The position numbers were made by a program, and so were the translations under genes. This document shows, piece after piece, positions 1 to 8,242 of a stretch of 64,000 nucleotides of DNA. The notes under the pieces are model-generated. The model was given only the letters and a program-made list of their open reading frames with translations, did no database searches and had not been told where the DNA came from. The first letter of the stretch is position 1. Each line of letters opens with the position of its first letter. Source of the stretch: Sphingobium indicum B90A (lineage in GTDB: Bacteria > Pseudomonadota > Alphaproteobacteria > Sphingomonadales > Sphingomonadaceae); NCBI RefSeq assembly GCF_000264945.2, contig NZ_CP013070.1, positions 3,304,501 through 3,368,500 on the forward strand, given 5' to 3'.

Positions 1-210
1 AATCTTCGCATGGGGAATCGCGACTCCGCCGCCAAAGCCGGTGGACCCCAGCTTCTCGCGCTCCAGCAGCGCTTCCGCCACCATATCCGCTTCCAGGCCG
101 TAGGCCTGGGCAGCCAGCGTCGCAACCTTCTGAAACAACTGCTTCTTGCCGTTCACCGAAAGGGCGGTGCCCAATGCATCCGGTGCGACGATATCGTTGA
201 AATGAACCAT
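1..210 (-). CDS. ptsN: PTS IIA-like nitrogen-regulatory protein PtsN (partial, 3' end missing)
   Basis: The first 70 residues of an EIIA-Ntr protein, the last phosphoacceptor of the nitrogen-related PTS, which acts in the cytoplasm by regulatory binding and not by sugar transport. The reading ends at the window edge with GGVAIPHAKI, the family signature around the phosphorylated histidine (His67 here). The start MVHFNDIVAP gives the normal short N-terminus. A second in-frame ATG 25 codons upstream (position 285) would add residues that do not look like the family, and neither start has a convincing ribosome binding site. It follows hpf on the same strand, the usual pairing of a ribosome hibernation factor with ptsN in proteobacteria. 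Family identity is firm; the exact start is not. Confidence 0.85.
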   Translation of the reverse strand, partial: MVHFNDIVAPDALGTALSVNGKKQLFQKVATLAAQAYGLEADMVAEALLEREKLGSTGFGGGVAIPHAKI

Positions 211-330
211 GCCGAATCCCAGCCGAGCCGCGCCCAGCTTCGGAAAAATTGACGCAATGCCCGGATCTTTAAAGTCCGGCCCCATAGGCCGCCAGCCGAC
301 GCAGGTCAACCGGCGGCCGGGGGATGACGA

Positions 331-927
331 TCAGGCCAGTCGGGGCTCGACCCAGCCGATGGTCCCGTCCTGCCGGCGATAGACCATGTTGTACGCCGCG
401 GTCCCGGCATTGACGAACAACAGCGCGTTGGTGTTGCGCAGGTCGAGCATCATCACCGCATCCGACACGCTGGCTTCGGGAATGTCGACCTTGGTTTCCG
501 CCACGATCAGCGGCGCTTCGGCCGGTTCCTCCTCATCGGCCGGGGATGCGAAAATCGTGTAGCCTGCGCCGTCCAGCTCCTCGACGCTGAAACCATTGGT
601 CCGGTTCGCCTCGGCCGCGGCGGCCTGGGCGCTGCGATCCTTCAGGCGGCGGAGGTAGCGGCGCAACTGCTTCTCGATCCGCTCGGCCGCCTGATCGAAG
701 GCGGGATGCGCCTCCTGCGCCTCTCCGGCGCCCTTGAGGATCAGGCCGGTCATGACATGGCAGACGATGTCGCAATGGAAGGCGCCGTGCGGGGCCGGCC
801 GGAACGTGACCTGGGCGGAAAGCGCGCGGGAAAAATATTTCTCGGCCATGGCCTCCAGACGGGTCCAGACATGCTGCTTGAGCGCGTCGCCCGTATCGAC
901 CTGATGCCCGGAAACACGAATATCCAT
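331..927 (-). CDS. hpf: Ribosome hibernation promoting factor, long form (HPF/RaiA)
   Basis: A 198-residue protein beginning MDIRVSGHQVDTGDALKQHV, the sigma-54 modulation/S30EA fold that binds the 30S subunit and silences ribosomes in stationary phase. Length and layout fit the long form: an N-terminal S30EA domain (about residues 1-105), an Ala/Glu-rich linker, and a C-terminal dimerisation domain (about 135-195, with the ALLFVNAGTAAYNMVYRRQDG segment typical of long HPF) that drives 100S ribosome formation. The start at 927 is chosen because AAGGAG lies seven bases upstream; the longer frame to 1002 has no family similarity. It lies just upstream of ptsN on the same strand, probably in one transcript. 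Confidence 0.9.
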   Translation of the reverse strand: MDIRVSGHQVDTGDALKQHVWTRLEAMAEKYFSRALSAQVTFRPAPHGAFHCDIVCHVMTGLILKGAGEAQEAHPAFDQAAERIEKQLRRYLRRLKDRSAQAAAAEANRTNGFSVEELDGAGYTIFASPADEEEPAEAPLIVAETKVDIPEASVSDAVMMLDLRNTNALLFVNAGTAAYNMVYRRQDGTIGWVEPRLA

Positions 928-1022
928 ATGCCTTCTCCTTATTCTTGCCGGACCGCCCGGGATTGGCGACCCGGTCGGCGTGGAGGCGTGAAGGCAGTGC
1001 ATCCCTGACGGGATGCCTGTAA

Positions 1023-1715
1023 TCAGACCTCCTCAAGCCAGAGCGGCTTTTCCAGCGTCGCGACGAACGCTGCATGCCTCTCCAGCTCCTCCGCGCTTAC
1101 CGCAAAGACGCGCGCGGGACGAACAGGGCGAACCGCGACTTCCGCCGCAAGTTCCATATTTGCAACGCGTTTCTCTTCCTCCTGTGCAAGACCGAGGCCG
1201 ATCTGACGGCCGCCGGTCAACTCGATGTAAAGCTGGGCCAGCAATTCGGCGTCGAGCAGAGCGCCATGCTTGATGCGGTGGCTGCGGTCGATGCCGTATC
1301 GGGTGCAGAGCGCGTCCAGGCTGTGCTTGGCGCCGGGGTGAAGCTGCCGCGCTATGGCGACGGTGTCGATCATCCGCGCCATCGACACTTCGGGCAATCC
1401 GCACAGCCTCAATTCGTGGTTGAGGAAGCCGAAGTCGAAGCGCGCATTGTGCGCGACCAGATGGCTGTCCTCCAGAAAGGCGAGCAGTTCCTCCACCCCA
1501 TGGGAAAACAGCGGCTTGTCCCTCAGGAAGCTGTCGGACAGGCCGTGCACCGCCTCCGCCGCGGCCGGCATGGACCGTTGCGGATTGTAATAAGCGTGGA
1601 ATGTGCGGCCCGTGGGAACCCGGTTGAGGAGTTCGATGCATCCGATTTCGACCAGGCGATCTCCGGAAGCTGGGTCGAATCCCGTCGTTTCGGTGTCGAA
1701 AATGATCTCGCGCAT
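1023..1715 (-). CDS. dnaQ: DNA polymerase III epsilon subunit (3'-5' proofreading exonuclease)
   Basis: A 230-residue DnaQ-type exonuclease that proofreads for the replicative polymerase core. Exo I is DTETTGFDP near the N-terminus (the two acidic metal ligands), Exo II is in HNARFDFGFLNHEL, and Exo III is the HGALLDAELLAQLY segment with the catalytic His and Asp. The C-terminal part after about residue 180 is the expected tail that binds the polymerase alpha subunit. It sits in the dnaQ-coaE-aroE-maf-ppsR block that also flanks the Caulobacter origin. The gap to coaE is 31 bp, consistent with co-transcription. A 7-bp stem (999-1016) lies downstream of its stop, without a T-run. Confidence 0.95.
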   Translation of the reverse strand: MREIIFDTETTGFDPASGDRLVEIGCIELLNRVPTGRTFHAYYNPQRSMPAAAEAVHGLSDSFLRDKPLFSHGVEELLAFLEDSHLVAHNARFDFGFLNHELRLCGLPEVSMARMIDTVAIARQLHPGAKHSLDALCTRYGIDRSHRIKHGALLDAELLAQLYIELTGGRQIGLGLAQEEEKRVANMELAAEVAVRPVRPARVFAVSAEELERHAAFVATLEKPLWLEEV

Positions 1716-1746
1716 TGCCCTCTACACGACTCTTGCCGGACCCCTC

Positions 1747-2340
1747 TTATCGGCCTGTCTTCGCACCAAGGCAAGCGACCAGGCGGCGGACCTGGAAGCG
1801 GGTCTCCGCGAAGGTCGTCCCCGTGTGGATGATATAATCCGCCCGCCGCCGCTTTTCGGCATCGGGCGTTTGCAGATGGACAATCCGGCGGAATTTCGCA
1901 GCGGTCATGCCGGGCCGGGCCAGGACTCGCTTGCGCTGCTTCCAGGCCGGGGCCGTGACGACGATGACGCCCGCCAGCTTGCGATCGCCATGCCTCTCGA
2001 ACAGCAGCGGAATGTCCAGCACCACGAACCTGCGCGATCGGTTCCTTTGCAGGAACGCCCTGCGGCCCTGTTGCACGGCGGGATGGACGATGGTCTCCAG
2101 CGCCTTCAATTCCTGCGGATGGCCAAAGACCGCCGCGCCCAGCTTCGCCCGGTCGACGCCCTTTGGACCCGTCGTGCCGGGAAAGCGCGCCTCTATCGCC
2201 GGCAGCAGCGCGCCGCCCGGCCCCTGCAGGCGATGCACCTCCGCATCGGCATCGAACAGCGGGACGCCTTCCCGCCGCAACATGGCCGCGACGGCGGACT
2301 TCCCCATGCCGATGGAGCCGGTGAGACCGTAGATCTTCAT
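1747..2340 (-). CDS. coaE: Dephospho-CoA kinase
   Basis: This 197-residue kinase carries out the last step of coenzyme A synthesis, phosphorylating the ribose 3'-OH of dephospho-CoA with ATP. The P-loop is GLTGSIGMGKSAVA at residues 5-18, followed by the DADAEVHRL segment of the CoA domain. The start at 2340 (MKIYGLTG) is chosen because the P-loop of this family always lies within the first dozen residues; the frame extends 26 codons further upstream but runs into the end of aroE. It is separated from aroE by 19 bp on the same strand, so it is probably in the same operon. Confidence 0.95.
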   Translation of the reverse strand: MKIYGLTGSIGMGKSAVAAMLRREGVPLFDADAEVHRLQGPGGALLPAIEARFPGTTGPKGVDRAKLGAAVFGHPQELKALETIVHPAVQQGRRAFLQRNRSRRFVVLDIPLLFERHGDRKLAGVIVVTAPAWKQRKRVLARPGMTAAKFRRIVHLQTPDAEKRRRADYIIHTGTTFAETRFQVRRLVACLGAKTGR

Positions 2341-2359
2341 CCCATCATCTTCATGAATC

Positions 2360-3181
2360 TCAGGCGGCAAGCAGCAGGGCGCGCAATTCCTCGTCCCGTT
2401 CGCGCGGCGCCTGCGCATCGAAGAAGATGTCGAAGGCCAGCGCCGCCTGCCCGATCAGCATCTCCAGCCCGTCGAGGGTCTTCAATCCGTTCATGCGCGC
2501 CGCCTTGAGCAACTGCGTCTCCAGCGGCGCATAGACGATGTCGTAGACGGTCGCGTCCGGGTTCAGGGGCGAAAGGTCAAGGTCCAGCACCGGCTGGCCC
2601 GCCATGCCGAGCGAGCTGGTATTGACGATCAGGTCCGCGCCGGGCAGCGCGTCGGTCATGCCGATCACCCGGCCCTTTACCCCCGCGCGGTCGAGCAGCG
2701 CCTGCCCCTTCGCCGCATCCCGCGCCATGACCGTGATGTCCGGCACGCCCAGGCTGGTCAGCGCGAACAGGATCGCCCGCGCCGCGCCGCCCGCGCCCAC
2801 AAGCACGGCGCTCTGCCCCTTCCACTTGTCGCGCAGCAGCGGCTGGAGGAACCCGCCCGCATCGGTGTTGGTGCCGATCAGCGGCCCGCCCGTCTCGCTG
2901 GCGATGGTGTTCATCGCGCCGATCCGCTCGCGCACCCCGCCCGGATCGTCGGTATAGTCCATCACCGCGATCTTGTGCGGGATGGTGACGTTGCAGCCCA
3001 GCCAGTCCGGATCGGCCCGCCGGGCGAGGAAATAGGCGGCCAGACCCTCACTGGTGACATGGGTTTTCCGATACTCCGCCTCTATTCCCAGCGCATCCAG
3101 CCAGAAATTGTGGATCAGCGGCGACTTGCTGTGCGCGATCGGATCGCCGATCACCTCGGCATAGGGGAGCTTGTCGGTCAT
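2360..3181 (-). CDS. aroE: Shikimate dehydrogenase
   Basis: A 273-residue NADP-dependent shikimate dehydrogenase, fourth enzyme of the common aromatic amino acid pathway. The N-terminal substrate domain contains GDPIAHSKSPLIHN (shikimate-binding serines) and NVTIPHK with the catalytic lysine, then NTDAGGF with the catalytic aspartate. The C-terminal Rossmann domain has GAGGAARAI. Its start codon overlaps the maf stop by four bases (ATGA at 3178-3181), so the two are translationally coupled. Length is normal. Confidence 0.96.
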   Translation of the reverse strand: MTDKLPYAEVIGDPIAHSKSPLIHNFWLDALGIEAEYRKTHVTSEGLAAYFLARRADPDWLGCNVTIPHKIAVMDYTDDPGGVRERIGAMNTIASETGGPLIGTNTDAGGFLQPLLRDKWKGQSAVLVGAGGAARAILFALTSLGVPDITVMARDAAKGQALLDRAGVKGRVIGMTDALPGADLIVNTSSLGMAGQPVLDLDLSPLNPDATVYDIVYAPLETQLLKAARMNGLKTLDGLEMLIGQAALAFDIFFDAQAPRERDEELRALLLAA

Positions 3182-3771
3182 GACTCCAGAACGCCCCGGA
3201 TGCGCAGAAAGTCAAGCAGGGGCAGCAGCGGCAGGCCCTGAATCGCGAATTGGCTGCCTTCGACCCGGCTGAAAAGCTGCGCGCCCGGCCCCTCTATCCG
3301 GTAGCAGCCGACGCACCAGCGGCATTGCTCCCAGTCGCCGTCGAGATATTGCGCGATGAATGCGTCGGACAAGGGGCGCACCGTCATCCGCACCCGCTCG
3401 ATATGCCGCCAGATCGGTTCGCCGTTGAGCGCGATCACCGCCGCGCTGTGGAGATGATGCACCCGCCCGGAAAGCAGCTTCAATATCCGCTCCGCATCGC
3501 TGCGGTCGACCGCCTTGTCGATCATCGCGCCGTCGTCCAGGCTGAGCGTCTGGTCGCAGCCCAGCACCAGCCCGCCCGGCACCCGGCGCGACACGCGCAG
3601 CGCCTTGAGTTCCGCCAGCGCGTCGGCCAGTTGCCGGGCGTCCAGCCCGTCGGCGCGCAGGGCTTCCTTGGCCGCTTCCTCGTCGACGCCGGGCGAGAGC
3701 GCCTCGAACGGCACTTGCGCCGCTTGCAGCAGCGCCCGGCGGCTCGCGCTTTGCGACGCCAGCACGATCAT
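3178..3771 (-). CDS. maf: Maf family nucleotide pyrophosphatase
   Basis: A 197-residue Maf/HAM1-like protein. The family hydrolyses non-canonical or modified nucleoside triphosphates and was first linked to septum formation. Diagnostic segments are LASQSASRRALL at the N-terminus (phosphate-binding SxSxRR) and VLGCDQTLSLDD, where the aspartate is the catalytic base. It starts 4 bp downstream of the ppsR stop and overlaps aroE. Substrate preference within the Maf subfamilies cannot be read from the sequence with certainty. The same gene neighbours the origin in Caulobacter. Confidence 0.92.
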   Translation of the reverse strand: MIVLASQSASRRALLQAAQVPFEALSPGVDEEAAKEALRADGLDARQLADALAELKALRVSRRVPGGLVLGCDQTLSLDDGAMIDKAVDRSDAERILKLLSGRVHHLHSAAVIALNGEPIWRHIERVRMTVRPLSDAFIAQYLDGDWEQCRWCVGCYRIEGPGAQLFSRVEGSQFAIQGLPLLPLLDFLRIRGVLES

Positions 3772-3775
3772 GGTC

Positions 3776-4606
3776 TCATACTCCTTCCGCCAGAACGCGG
3801 TCGTTGAACAGGTTGATGATGGCGGCCGCCGCTTCCTCGATGGAGCGGCGGGTCATGTCGATCACCGGCCAGCCATTGTCCGCGAACATGCGGCGGGCGA
3901 AGGCCAGTTCCTCCTGCACCTTGTCCAGATCGACATAGCTGGTTTCGGGCGCCTGGTTGAGCGAGAGCAGGCGATTTCGGCGGATCTGCACCAGCCGTTC
4001 CGGGCTGACCGTCAGCCCCACCACCATCGGATGCTTCAACGAATAGAGGGCGGGCGGCGGCGGCGACTGGATCACCAGCGGAATATTGGCGGTCTTGTAC
4101 CCGCGATTGGCGAGATAGATGGAGGTCGGCGTCTTTGAGGCGCGGGAGACGCCCGCCAGCACGATGTCCGCCTCCTCCCAATTTTCATGGCCGACGCCGT
4201 CGTCATGGGCGATGGTGAACTGGATAGCCTCGATCCGGGCGAAATAGGCTTCGTCCAGGATATGCTTGCGGCCGGGGCGGTTGCGGGTTTCCTGGCCCAA
4301 TATGTTGGAGAGCGCGTCGGTCACGCTGTCCAGCGCCGCGACATGCGGCAGGCCGAGCGCCCGGCAGCGCGTCTCCAGCCGCCGCCTGAGCTGGTGGTTG
4401 GACAGGGTGAAAAGCACCAGTCCCGGATTGGCGGCGATCTCCTCCATGATGCGGTCGAGATGGATGTCGGACCGGACCATCGGCCAGAAATGGCGCACCG
4501 CCTCCACATTCTCGAACGCGCCGATGGCCGCCTTGGCGATATTCTCCAGCGTCTCGCCAGTGGAGTCCGAAAGCAGGTGGAGATGGATGCGCGACATGAA
4601 GAACAT
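3776..4606 (-). CDS. ppsR: Pyruvate,phosphate dikinase / PEP synthase regulatory protein (PSRP, DUF299)
   Basis: A 276-residue bifunctional serine/threonine kinase and pyrophosphorylase that switches PEP synthase or pyruvate,phosphate dikinase on and off. HLHLLSDSTGETLENIA at the N-terminus and the P-loop-like GVSRASKTPTSIYLA are hallmarks of the family. Two in-frame ATGs (4606 and 4597) are possible; the second (MSRIHLHLL) is closer to the usual start and neither has a strong ribosome binding site. It is the first gene to the left of the probable origin, the position held by the homologous gene in Caulobacter, and is probably the first gene of the maf-aroE-coaE-dnaQ transcript. Confidence 0.93.
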   Translation of the reverse strand: MFFMSRIHLHLLSDSTGETLENIAKAAIGAFENVEAVRHFWPMVRSDIHLDRIMEEIAANPGLVLFTLSNHQLRRRLETRCRALGLPHVAALDSVTDALSNILGQETRNRPGRKHILDEAYFARIEAIQFTIAHDDGVGHENWEEADIVLAGVSRASKTPTSIYLANRGYKTANIPLVIQSPPPPALYSLKHPMVVGLTVSPERLVQIRRNRLLSLNQAPETSYVDLDKVQEELAFARRMFADNGWPVIDMTRRSIEEAAAAIINLFNDRVLAEGV

Positions 4607-4882
4607 CTCTGTGGGGAGGCTGTGGATAAAGCAAGGGATAGGTTGCGGGGAAAATCAGGCGTTTGTCGCCCTCCCCGATTCCGGGAATCTTGTCCACAGC
4701 CCGCCAACAGATGGAAATTAAAATCCACAGCCTGTGGATAAGGGGGATAAGCGGACTGACTCGGACCGGAATCGGCGACTCCAGGGAGTCAAGTTGTTGG
4801 CAAATCCGGGCACAGCGCATAAACCCCGCTGCCAACCGCCCTACTATCTCCATCATCCTTCTGAATCTAAATAAGAGAGTTT
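4607..4882. other. oriC: Probable chromosomal replication origin (oriC) between ppsR and hemE
   Basis: This gene-free gap holds two perfect DnaA boxes, both reading TGTGGATAA (4621-4629 and 4733-4741), a one-mismatch box TTGTCCACA (4690-4698) and a weaker AAATCCACA (4721-4729). The last two face the second perfect box, giving a tight group over about 50 bp. GANTC, the CcrM methylation site of alphaproteobacteria, occurs seven times between 4677 and 4867 (4677, 4685, 4758, 4769, 4777, 4786, 4863), where less than one would be expected by chance. AT-rich stretches at about 4711-4726 and 4861-4882 are candidates for unwinding. In Caulobacter oriC lies between hemE and the ppsR homologue, the same arrangement as here. 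The gap must also hold the divergent promoters for ppsR and hemE. Confidence 0.85.
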
Positions 4883-5944
4883 ATGACGGGACCAGATGCC
4901 GGCCTTTCGAACGGCCCGATACCCAAGCCGTTGCTTTCGGTCCTGAAAGGCGCGCTGCCTGCCGTGCCGCCCATGTGGCTGATGCGCCAGGCGGGGCGCT
5001 ATCTGCCCGAATATCGCGCCTTGCGGGCGGAAAAGGGCGGATTCCTGGAACTGGTCTATGACAGCGCGGCGGCGGCGGAAGTGACCGTGCAGCCGCTGCG
5101 CCGTTTCGGTTTTGACGGCGCGATCCTGTTTTCCGACATTTTGATCGTGCCTTATGCGATGGGGCAGGATCTGTGGTTCGAGGCCGGGGAAGGCCCGCGT
5201 CTGGCGCCGATCCTGGCGGAGACTGACCTGTCGACCCTGAAACCCGATTTCAGCCGCTATGAGGCGGTCTATGAGACGGTCCGGCAGGTGAAGGCCGCAT
5301 TGGACCCGCAAGTCACCTTCCTGGGCTTTGCGGGCAGTCCCTGGACCATCGCCACCTATATGGTCGTGGGTCAGGGCAGCAAGGACCAGGGCGCGGCCCG
5401 CCGCATGGCCTACAGCCAACCCAAAAAATTCGGCGCGATCATCGATGCGATCATCGATGCGACGGTGGTCTATCTGTCCGGCCAGATCGAGGCGGGGGTC
5501 GAGGCCGTGCAGCTTTTCGACAGTTGGGCGGGCAGCCTGGCCCCGCTGGAGTTCGAGCGCTGGGTGATCCGGCCCAACAGGCGGATCGTGGAGAAGCTGA
5601 AGGCGATCCACCCGGATATTCCAGTGATCGGCTTTCCCAAGGGCGCGGGCGCGAAGCTGGCGGATTATGCGGCGGGGACCGGGGTCGACGCGGTCGGCGT
5701 GGACGAGACGGTCGATCCGCACTGGGCCAACCGCGTGTTGCCGCAGGGGTTGCCGGTGCAGGGGAATCTCGATCCGCTGGCGCTGATCGCCGGGGGTAAG
5801 GCGGTGGAAGAGGCCGTCGACAATATCCGCGCCGCCTTTGCCGGGCGGCCCCATATCTTCAACCTGGGGCATGGGATATTGCCCGACACCCCCATTGATC
5901 ATGTCGAAGCGCTGCTTAGCTATGTGCGGGCAGCGGGAGACTGA
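4883..5944 (+). CDS. hemE: Uroporphyrinogen decarboxylase
   Basis: A 353-residue HemE that decarboxylates the four acetate side chains of uroporphyrinogen III to give coproporphyrinogen III in heme synthesis. The signature PPMWLMRQAGRYLPEYRALR lies near the N-terminus with the substrate-binding arginines, and GFAGSPWTIATYM follows in the middle of the protein. The start at 4883 has AAGAGAG six bases upstream. It is followed after 2 bp by hemJ, so heme genes are co-transcribed. It marks the right edge of the probable origin. Confidence 0.97.
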   Translation: MTGPDAGLSNGPIPKPLLSVLKGALPAVPPMWLMRQAGRYLPEYRALRAEKGGFLELVYDSAAAAEVTVQPLRRFGFDGAILFSDILIVPYAMGQDLWFEAGEGPRLAPILAETDLSTLKPDFSRYEAVYETVRQVKAALDPQVTFLGFAGSPWTIATYMVVGQGSKDQGAARRMAYSQPKKFGAIIDAIIDATVVYLSGQIEAGVEAVQLFDSWAGSLAPLEFERWVIRPNRRIVEKLKAIHPDIPVIGFPKGAGAKLADYAAGTGVDAVGVDETVDPHWANRVLPQGLPVQGNLDPLALIAGGKAVEEAVDNIRAAFAGRPHIFNLGHGILPDTPIDHVEALLSYVRAAGD

Positions 5945-5946
5945 AT

Positions 5947-6387
5947 ATGCCTTATCTGGGAGCAGCCTATTTGTGGGTCAAAGCCGCGCATGTCATCTTC
6001 GTCATCTTCCTGATGGCGGGCCTGTTCATGATGCCGCGCTTCTTCGTCTATCACCAGCAATGCCCGGTGGGATCGGACGAGGACAGGAAGTGGATCGACC
6101 GGGAAAGGCGGCTGCTCAAGATCATCCTGAACCCGTCGCTGCTTCTGGTCTGGGTCTTCGGCCTGATGCTGATGGTGGAGATCGGCGCCTGGCATTTCGG
6201 CTGGTTCCACCTGAAATTGCTCTTCGTGCTGGGTCTGTCGGGCTATCATGGCTGGATCGCGGGCTATGCGAAGAAGCTGGCCAGGGGGGAGCGGCCGCTC
6301 AGCGAGAAGCAATTGCGGTTGCTGAACGAGATTCCGGGAATCGCGGCTGCGGTGATCGTGATCGCGGTGATCGTGAAGCCGTTTTGA
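5947..6387 (+). CDS. hemJ: Protoporphyrinogen oxidase HemJ (membrane)
   Basis: A 146-residue integral membrane protein of the HemJ/UPF0093 family, which oxidises protoporphyrinogen IX to protoporphyrin IX in bacteria without HemG or HemY. Four hydrophobic segments are visible. The first contains a conserved histidine (AHVIFVIFLMAGLFMMPR) followed by RFFVYH, and a conserved lysine lies in KLLFVLGLSGYHGW. The gene starts 2 bp after the hemE stop. The downstream gap to the convergent panC is filled by a palindromic repeat. Confidence 0.93.
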   Translation: MPYLGAAYLWVKAAHVIFVIFLMAGLFMMPRFFVYHQQCPVGSDEDRKWIDRERRLLKIILNPSLLLVWVFGLMLMVEIGAWHFGWFHLKLLFVLGLSGYHGWIAGYAKKLARGERPLSEKQLRLLNEIPGIAAAVIVIAVIVKPF

Positions 6388-6406
6388 CGACCTGACCAGA
6401 TGCGAG

Positions 6407-6472
6407 GTGCTCCTGCGAAGGCAGGAGCCCAGTCCCGCGGTCCGAACTGGGCTCCTGCCTTCGCAGGAGCAC
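6407..6472. repeat. Palindromic repeat pair, family A, between convergent hemJ and panC
   Basis: Two 27-bp arms (6407-6433 and 6446-6472) are perfect inverted copies separated by 12 bp. Each arm is itself a palindrome around CTCCTGCGAAGGCAGGAG. Related copies occur at 19849-19912, 42034-42059 and, degenerate, at 60136-60155. It resembles a REP element and probably serves as a bidirectional terminator; neither strand shows a long T-run. Confidence 0.85.
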
Positions 6473-6480
6473 GATGTGCT

Positions 6481-7326
6481 TCAGGCCGGATCGACCGGGA
6501 TATTGTCGATCAAGCGCGTCTTGCCGAGTTTCGCCGCGCCCAGCAGCCTTGCGGGGCGGTCCAGCGCCGTCATCGGTTCCAGAGTAACCGCGTCGCACAG
6601 CGTCACATAGTCGATGGGATCGAAGCCATGCGCCGCCAGCAGGGCGATGGCCTTGGCGACGGCCGATTCCACGGTCGCGCCCTTTTCCATCTGCCGCGCC
6701 GCTTCGCCCAGGGCGCGGGGCAGGGCGAGCGCGTCCTTGCGCTCCTCCTCGCTGAGATAGGCGTTGCGCGACGACAGGGCCAGGCCGTCCTCGGCCCGTT
6801 GGGTGGGCACGCCGACAATCTCGATCGGCACGTCCAGGTCGCGGACCATCCGGCGGATCACGGCGAGCTGCTGATAATCCTTTTCCCCGAACAGGGCGAC
6901 GTCCGGGCGGATCTGGTTGAACAGCTTGGTCACGACCGTCGCCACGCCGTCGAAATGGCCGGGCCGGGCCGCGCCGTCGAGCCCCTCGGTCACGCCGGAG
7001 ACGGAGATGTTGGTGGCATAGCCCACAGGGTACATGACATCGACCGTCGGCGCCCAGAGGATGTCGACTCCGGCGGCCTGCAGCATCTGCGCGTCCTTGG
7101 CCTCGCGCCGGGGATAGGCGTCCAGATCCTCGTTCACGCCGAACTGGCGGGGATTGACGAAGATCGACACCGCCACATGGCCAGCATGGCGCCGCGCTTC
7201 CTCCACCAGCGCCATATGCCCGTCATGCAGCGCGCCCATGGTGGGCACCAAAGCGAGCGGTTTTCCGTCGCTTTTCAGCGCATCGACGGCGGCGCGCAGT
7301 GAAGGCAGGTCACGGAGGATTTGCAC
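6481..7326 (-). CDS. panC: Pantoate--beta-alanine ligase (pantothenate synthetase)
   Basis: A 281-residue ATP-dependent ligase that joins pantoate and beta-alanine to make pantothenate, feeding CoA synthesis. PTMGALHDGHMALVEEARR carries the HxGH nucleotide-binding motif, and ALSSRNAYLSEEER is the second family signature. The GTG at 7326 is chosen as start because the family begins within a few residues of QILRDLPSLR and the length then matches. A longer frame to a TTG at 7413 would leave only 22 bp before the divergent mipZ. Confidence 0.93.
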   Translation of the reverse strand: MQILRDLPSLRAAVDALKSDGKPLALVPTMGALHDGHMALVEEARRHAGHVAVSIFVNPRQFGVNEDLDAYPRREAKDAQMLQAAGVDILWAPTVDVMYPVGYATNISVSGVTEGLDGAARPGHFDGVATVVTKLFNQIRPDVALFGEKDYQQLAVIRRMVRDLDVPIEIVGVPTQRAEDGLALSSRNAYLSEEERKDALALPRALGEAARQMEKGATVESAVAKAIALLAAHGFDPIDYVTLCDAVTLEPMTALDRPARLLGAAKLGKTRLIDNIPVDPA

Positions 7327-7435
7327 GACAGGAACGGCTCCGATAAGGGCAGCGATAGGGGTCAATCCTGCTAAGGCATGACCGGCTGAAACGGTCAACA
7401 GACAATGCGACAATCAACGGGGTAATGAAGGTCCG

Positions 7436-8242
7436 ATGGCGAACGCCCAAACGCACCATATCGTCTTCGCCAATGAGAAGGGCGGGACCGGCAAGTCGAC
7501 GACCGCCGTGCATACGGCCATCGCGCTGACGGTATTGGGTCATCGCGTCGGCATGATCGACCTCGACCCGCGGCAGCGCACCATCACCCGCTATATGGAG
7601 AATCGGGCGGAGACCGCGCGCCGCCGCGGCATCGACCTGCCGACTCCGGACTTCGCGGTGTTCAAGGGCGACAGCGTCGAGGCGCTGGAGGAACAGGCGG
7701 CCGCCATGGCCGAAGGCAAGGATTTCCTGGTCATCGACACGCCCGGTCGCGACGATGATTATGCCCGCCACATGGCCGCCCGCGCCAACACGCTGGTGAC
7801 GCCGATGAACGACAGTTTCGTCGATTTCGACCTGATCGGGCAGGTGGACGCGGAAACATTCAAGGTTAAGCGCCTGTCCTTCTATTCCGAACTGATCTTC
7901 GAGGCGCGCAAGACCCGCGCCAAGGCGGACGGCGTCACCATCGACTGGGTGGTGCTGCGCAACCGCGTCCAGCATCATGACGCCCGCAACAAGAAGCGGG
8001 TGGGCGACGCGCTGATGGAGCTTTCCCGCCGCGTCGGATTCCGCGTGATTCCGGGCCTTTCGGAGCGAGTGATCTTCCGCGAGCTTTTTCCGTCGGGCCT
8101 GACCCTGCTGGACAAGGGGCATCTGGGCGAACTGGGCGTCAGCCATATCGCCGCGCGGCAGGAACTGCGCGAGATGGTGTCGGGCCTTGCCCTGCCCTCG
8201 CGGGTCGAGGCCGCGCCGCTGGACATGCTCGGCGCGGCCTGA
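7436..8242 (+). CDS. mipZ: Cell-division regulator MipZ (ParA-family ATPase)
   Basis: A 268-residue ParA/MinD-type ATPase matching alphaproteobacterial MipZ, which forms gradients from the pole-tethered ParB-origin complex and inhibits FtsZ near the poles. The deviant Walker A is NEKGGTGKST (residues 13-22). DLDPRQRT, VTPMNDSFVDFDLIG, DWVVLRNR and the ELFPSGLTLLD segment near the C-terminus are characteristic of MipZ rather than of plasmid ParA. A GAAGG lies just upstream of the ATG. The downstream J-domain gene overlaps its stop codon. It lies about 2.8 kb from the probable origin. No parAB genes are in the window. Confidence 0.93.
   Translation: MANAQTHHIVFANEKGGTGKSTTAVHTAIALTVLGHRVGMIDLDPRQRTITRYMENRAETARRRGIDLPTPDFAVFKGDSVEALEEQAAAMAEGKDFLVIDTPGRDDDYARHMAARANTLVTPMNDSFVDFDLIGQVDAETFKVKRLSFYSELIFEARKTRAKADGVTIDWVVLRNRVQHHDARNKKRVGDALMELSRRVGFRVIPGLSERVIFRELFPSGLTLLDKGHLGELGVSHIAARQELREMVSGLALPSRVEAAPLDMLGAA

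Noticed and set aside
6407..6472. CRISPR-like repeat
   Set aside because: Only two arms in inverted orientation; no array of direct repeats with spacers exists anywhere in the window.
7327..7413. A longer panC start at a TTG (7413)
   Set aside because: It would extend the enzyme by 29 residues not seen in the family and leave only 22 bp for divergent promoters; GTG at 7326 fits the length.
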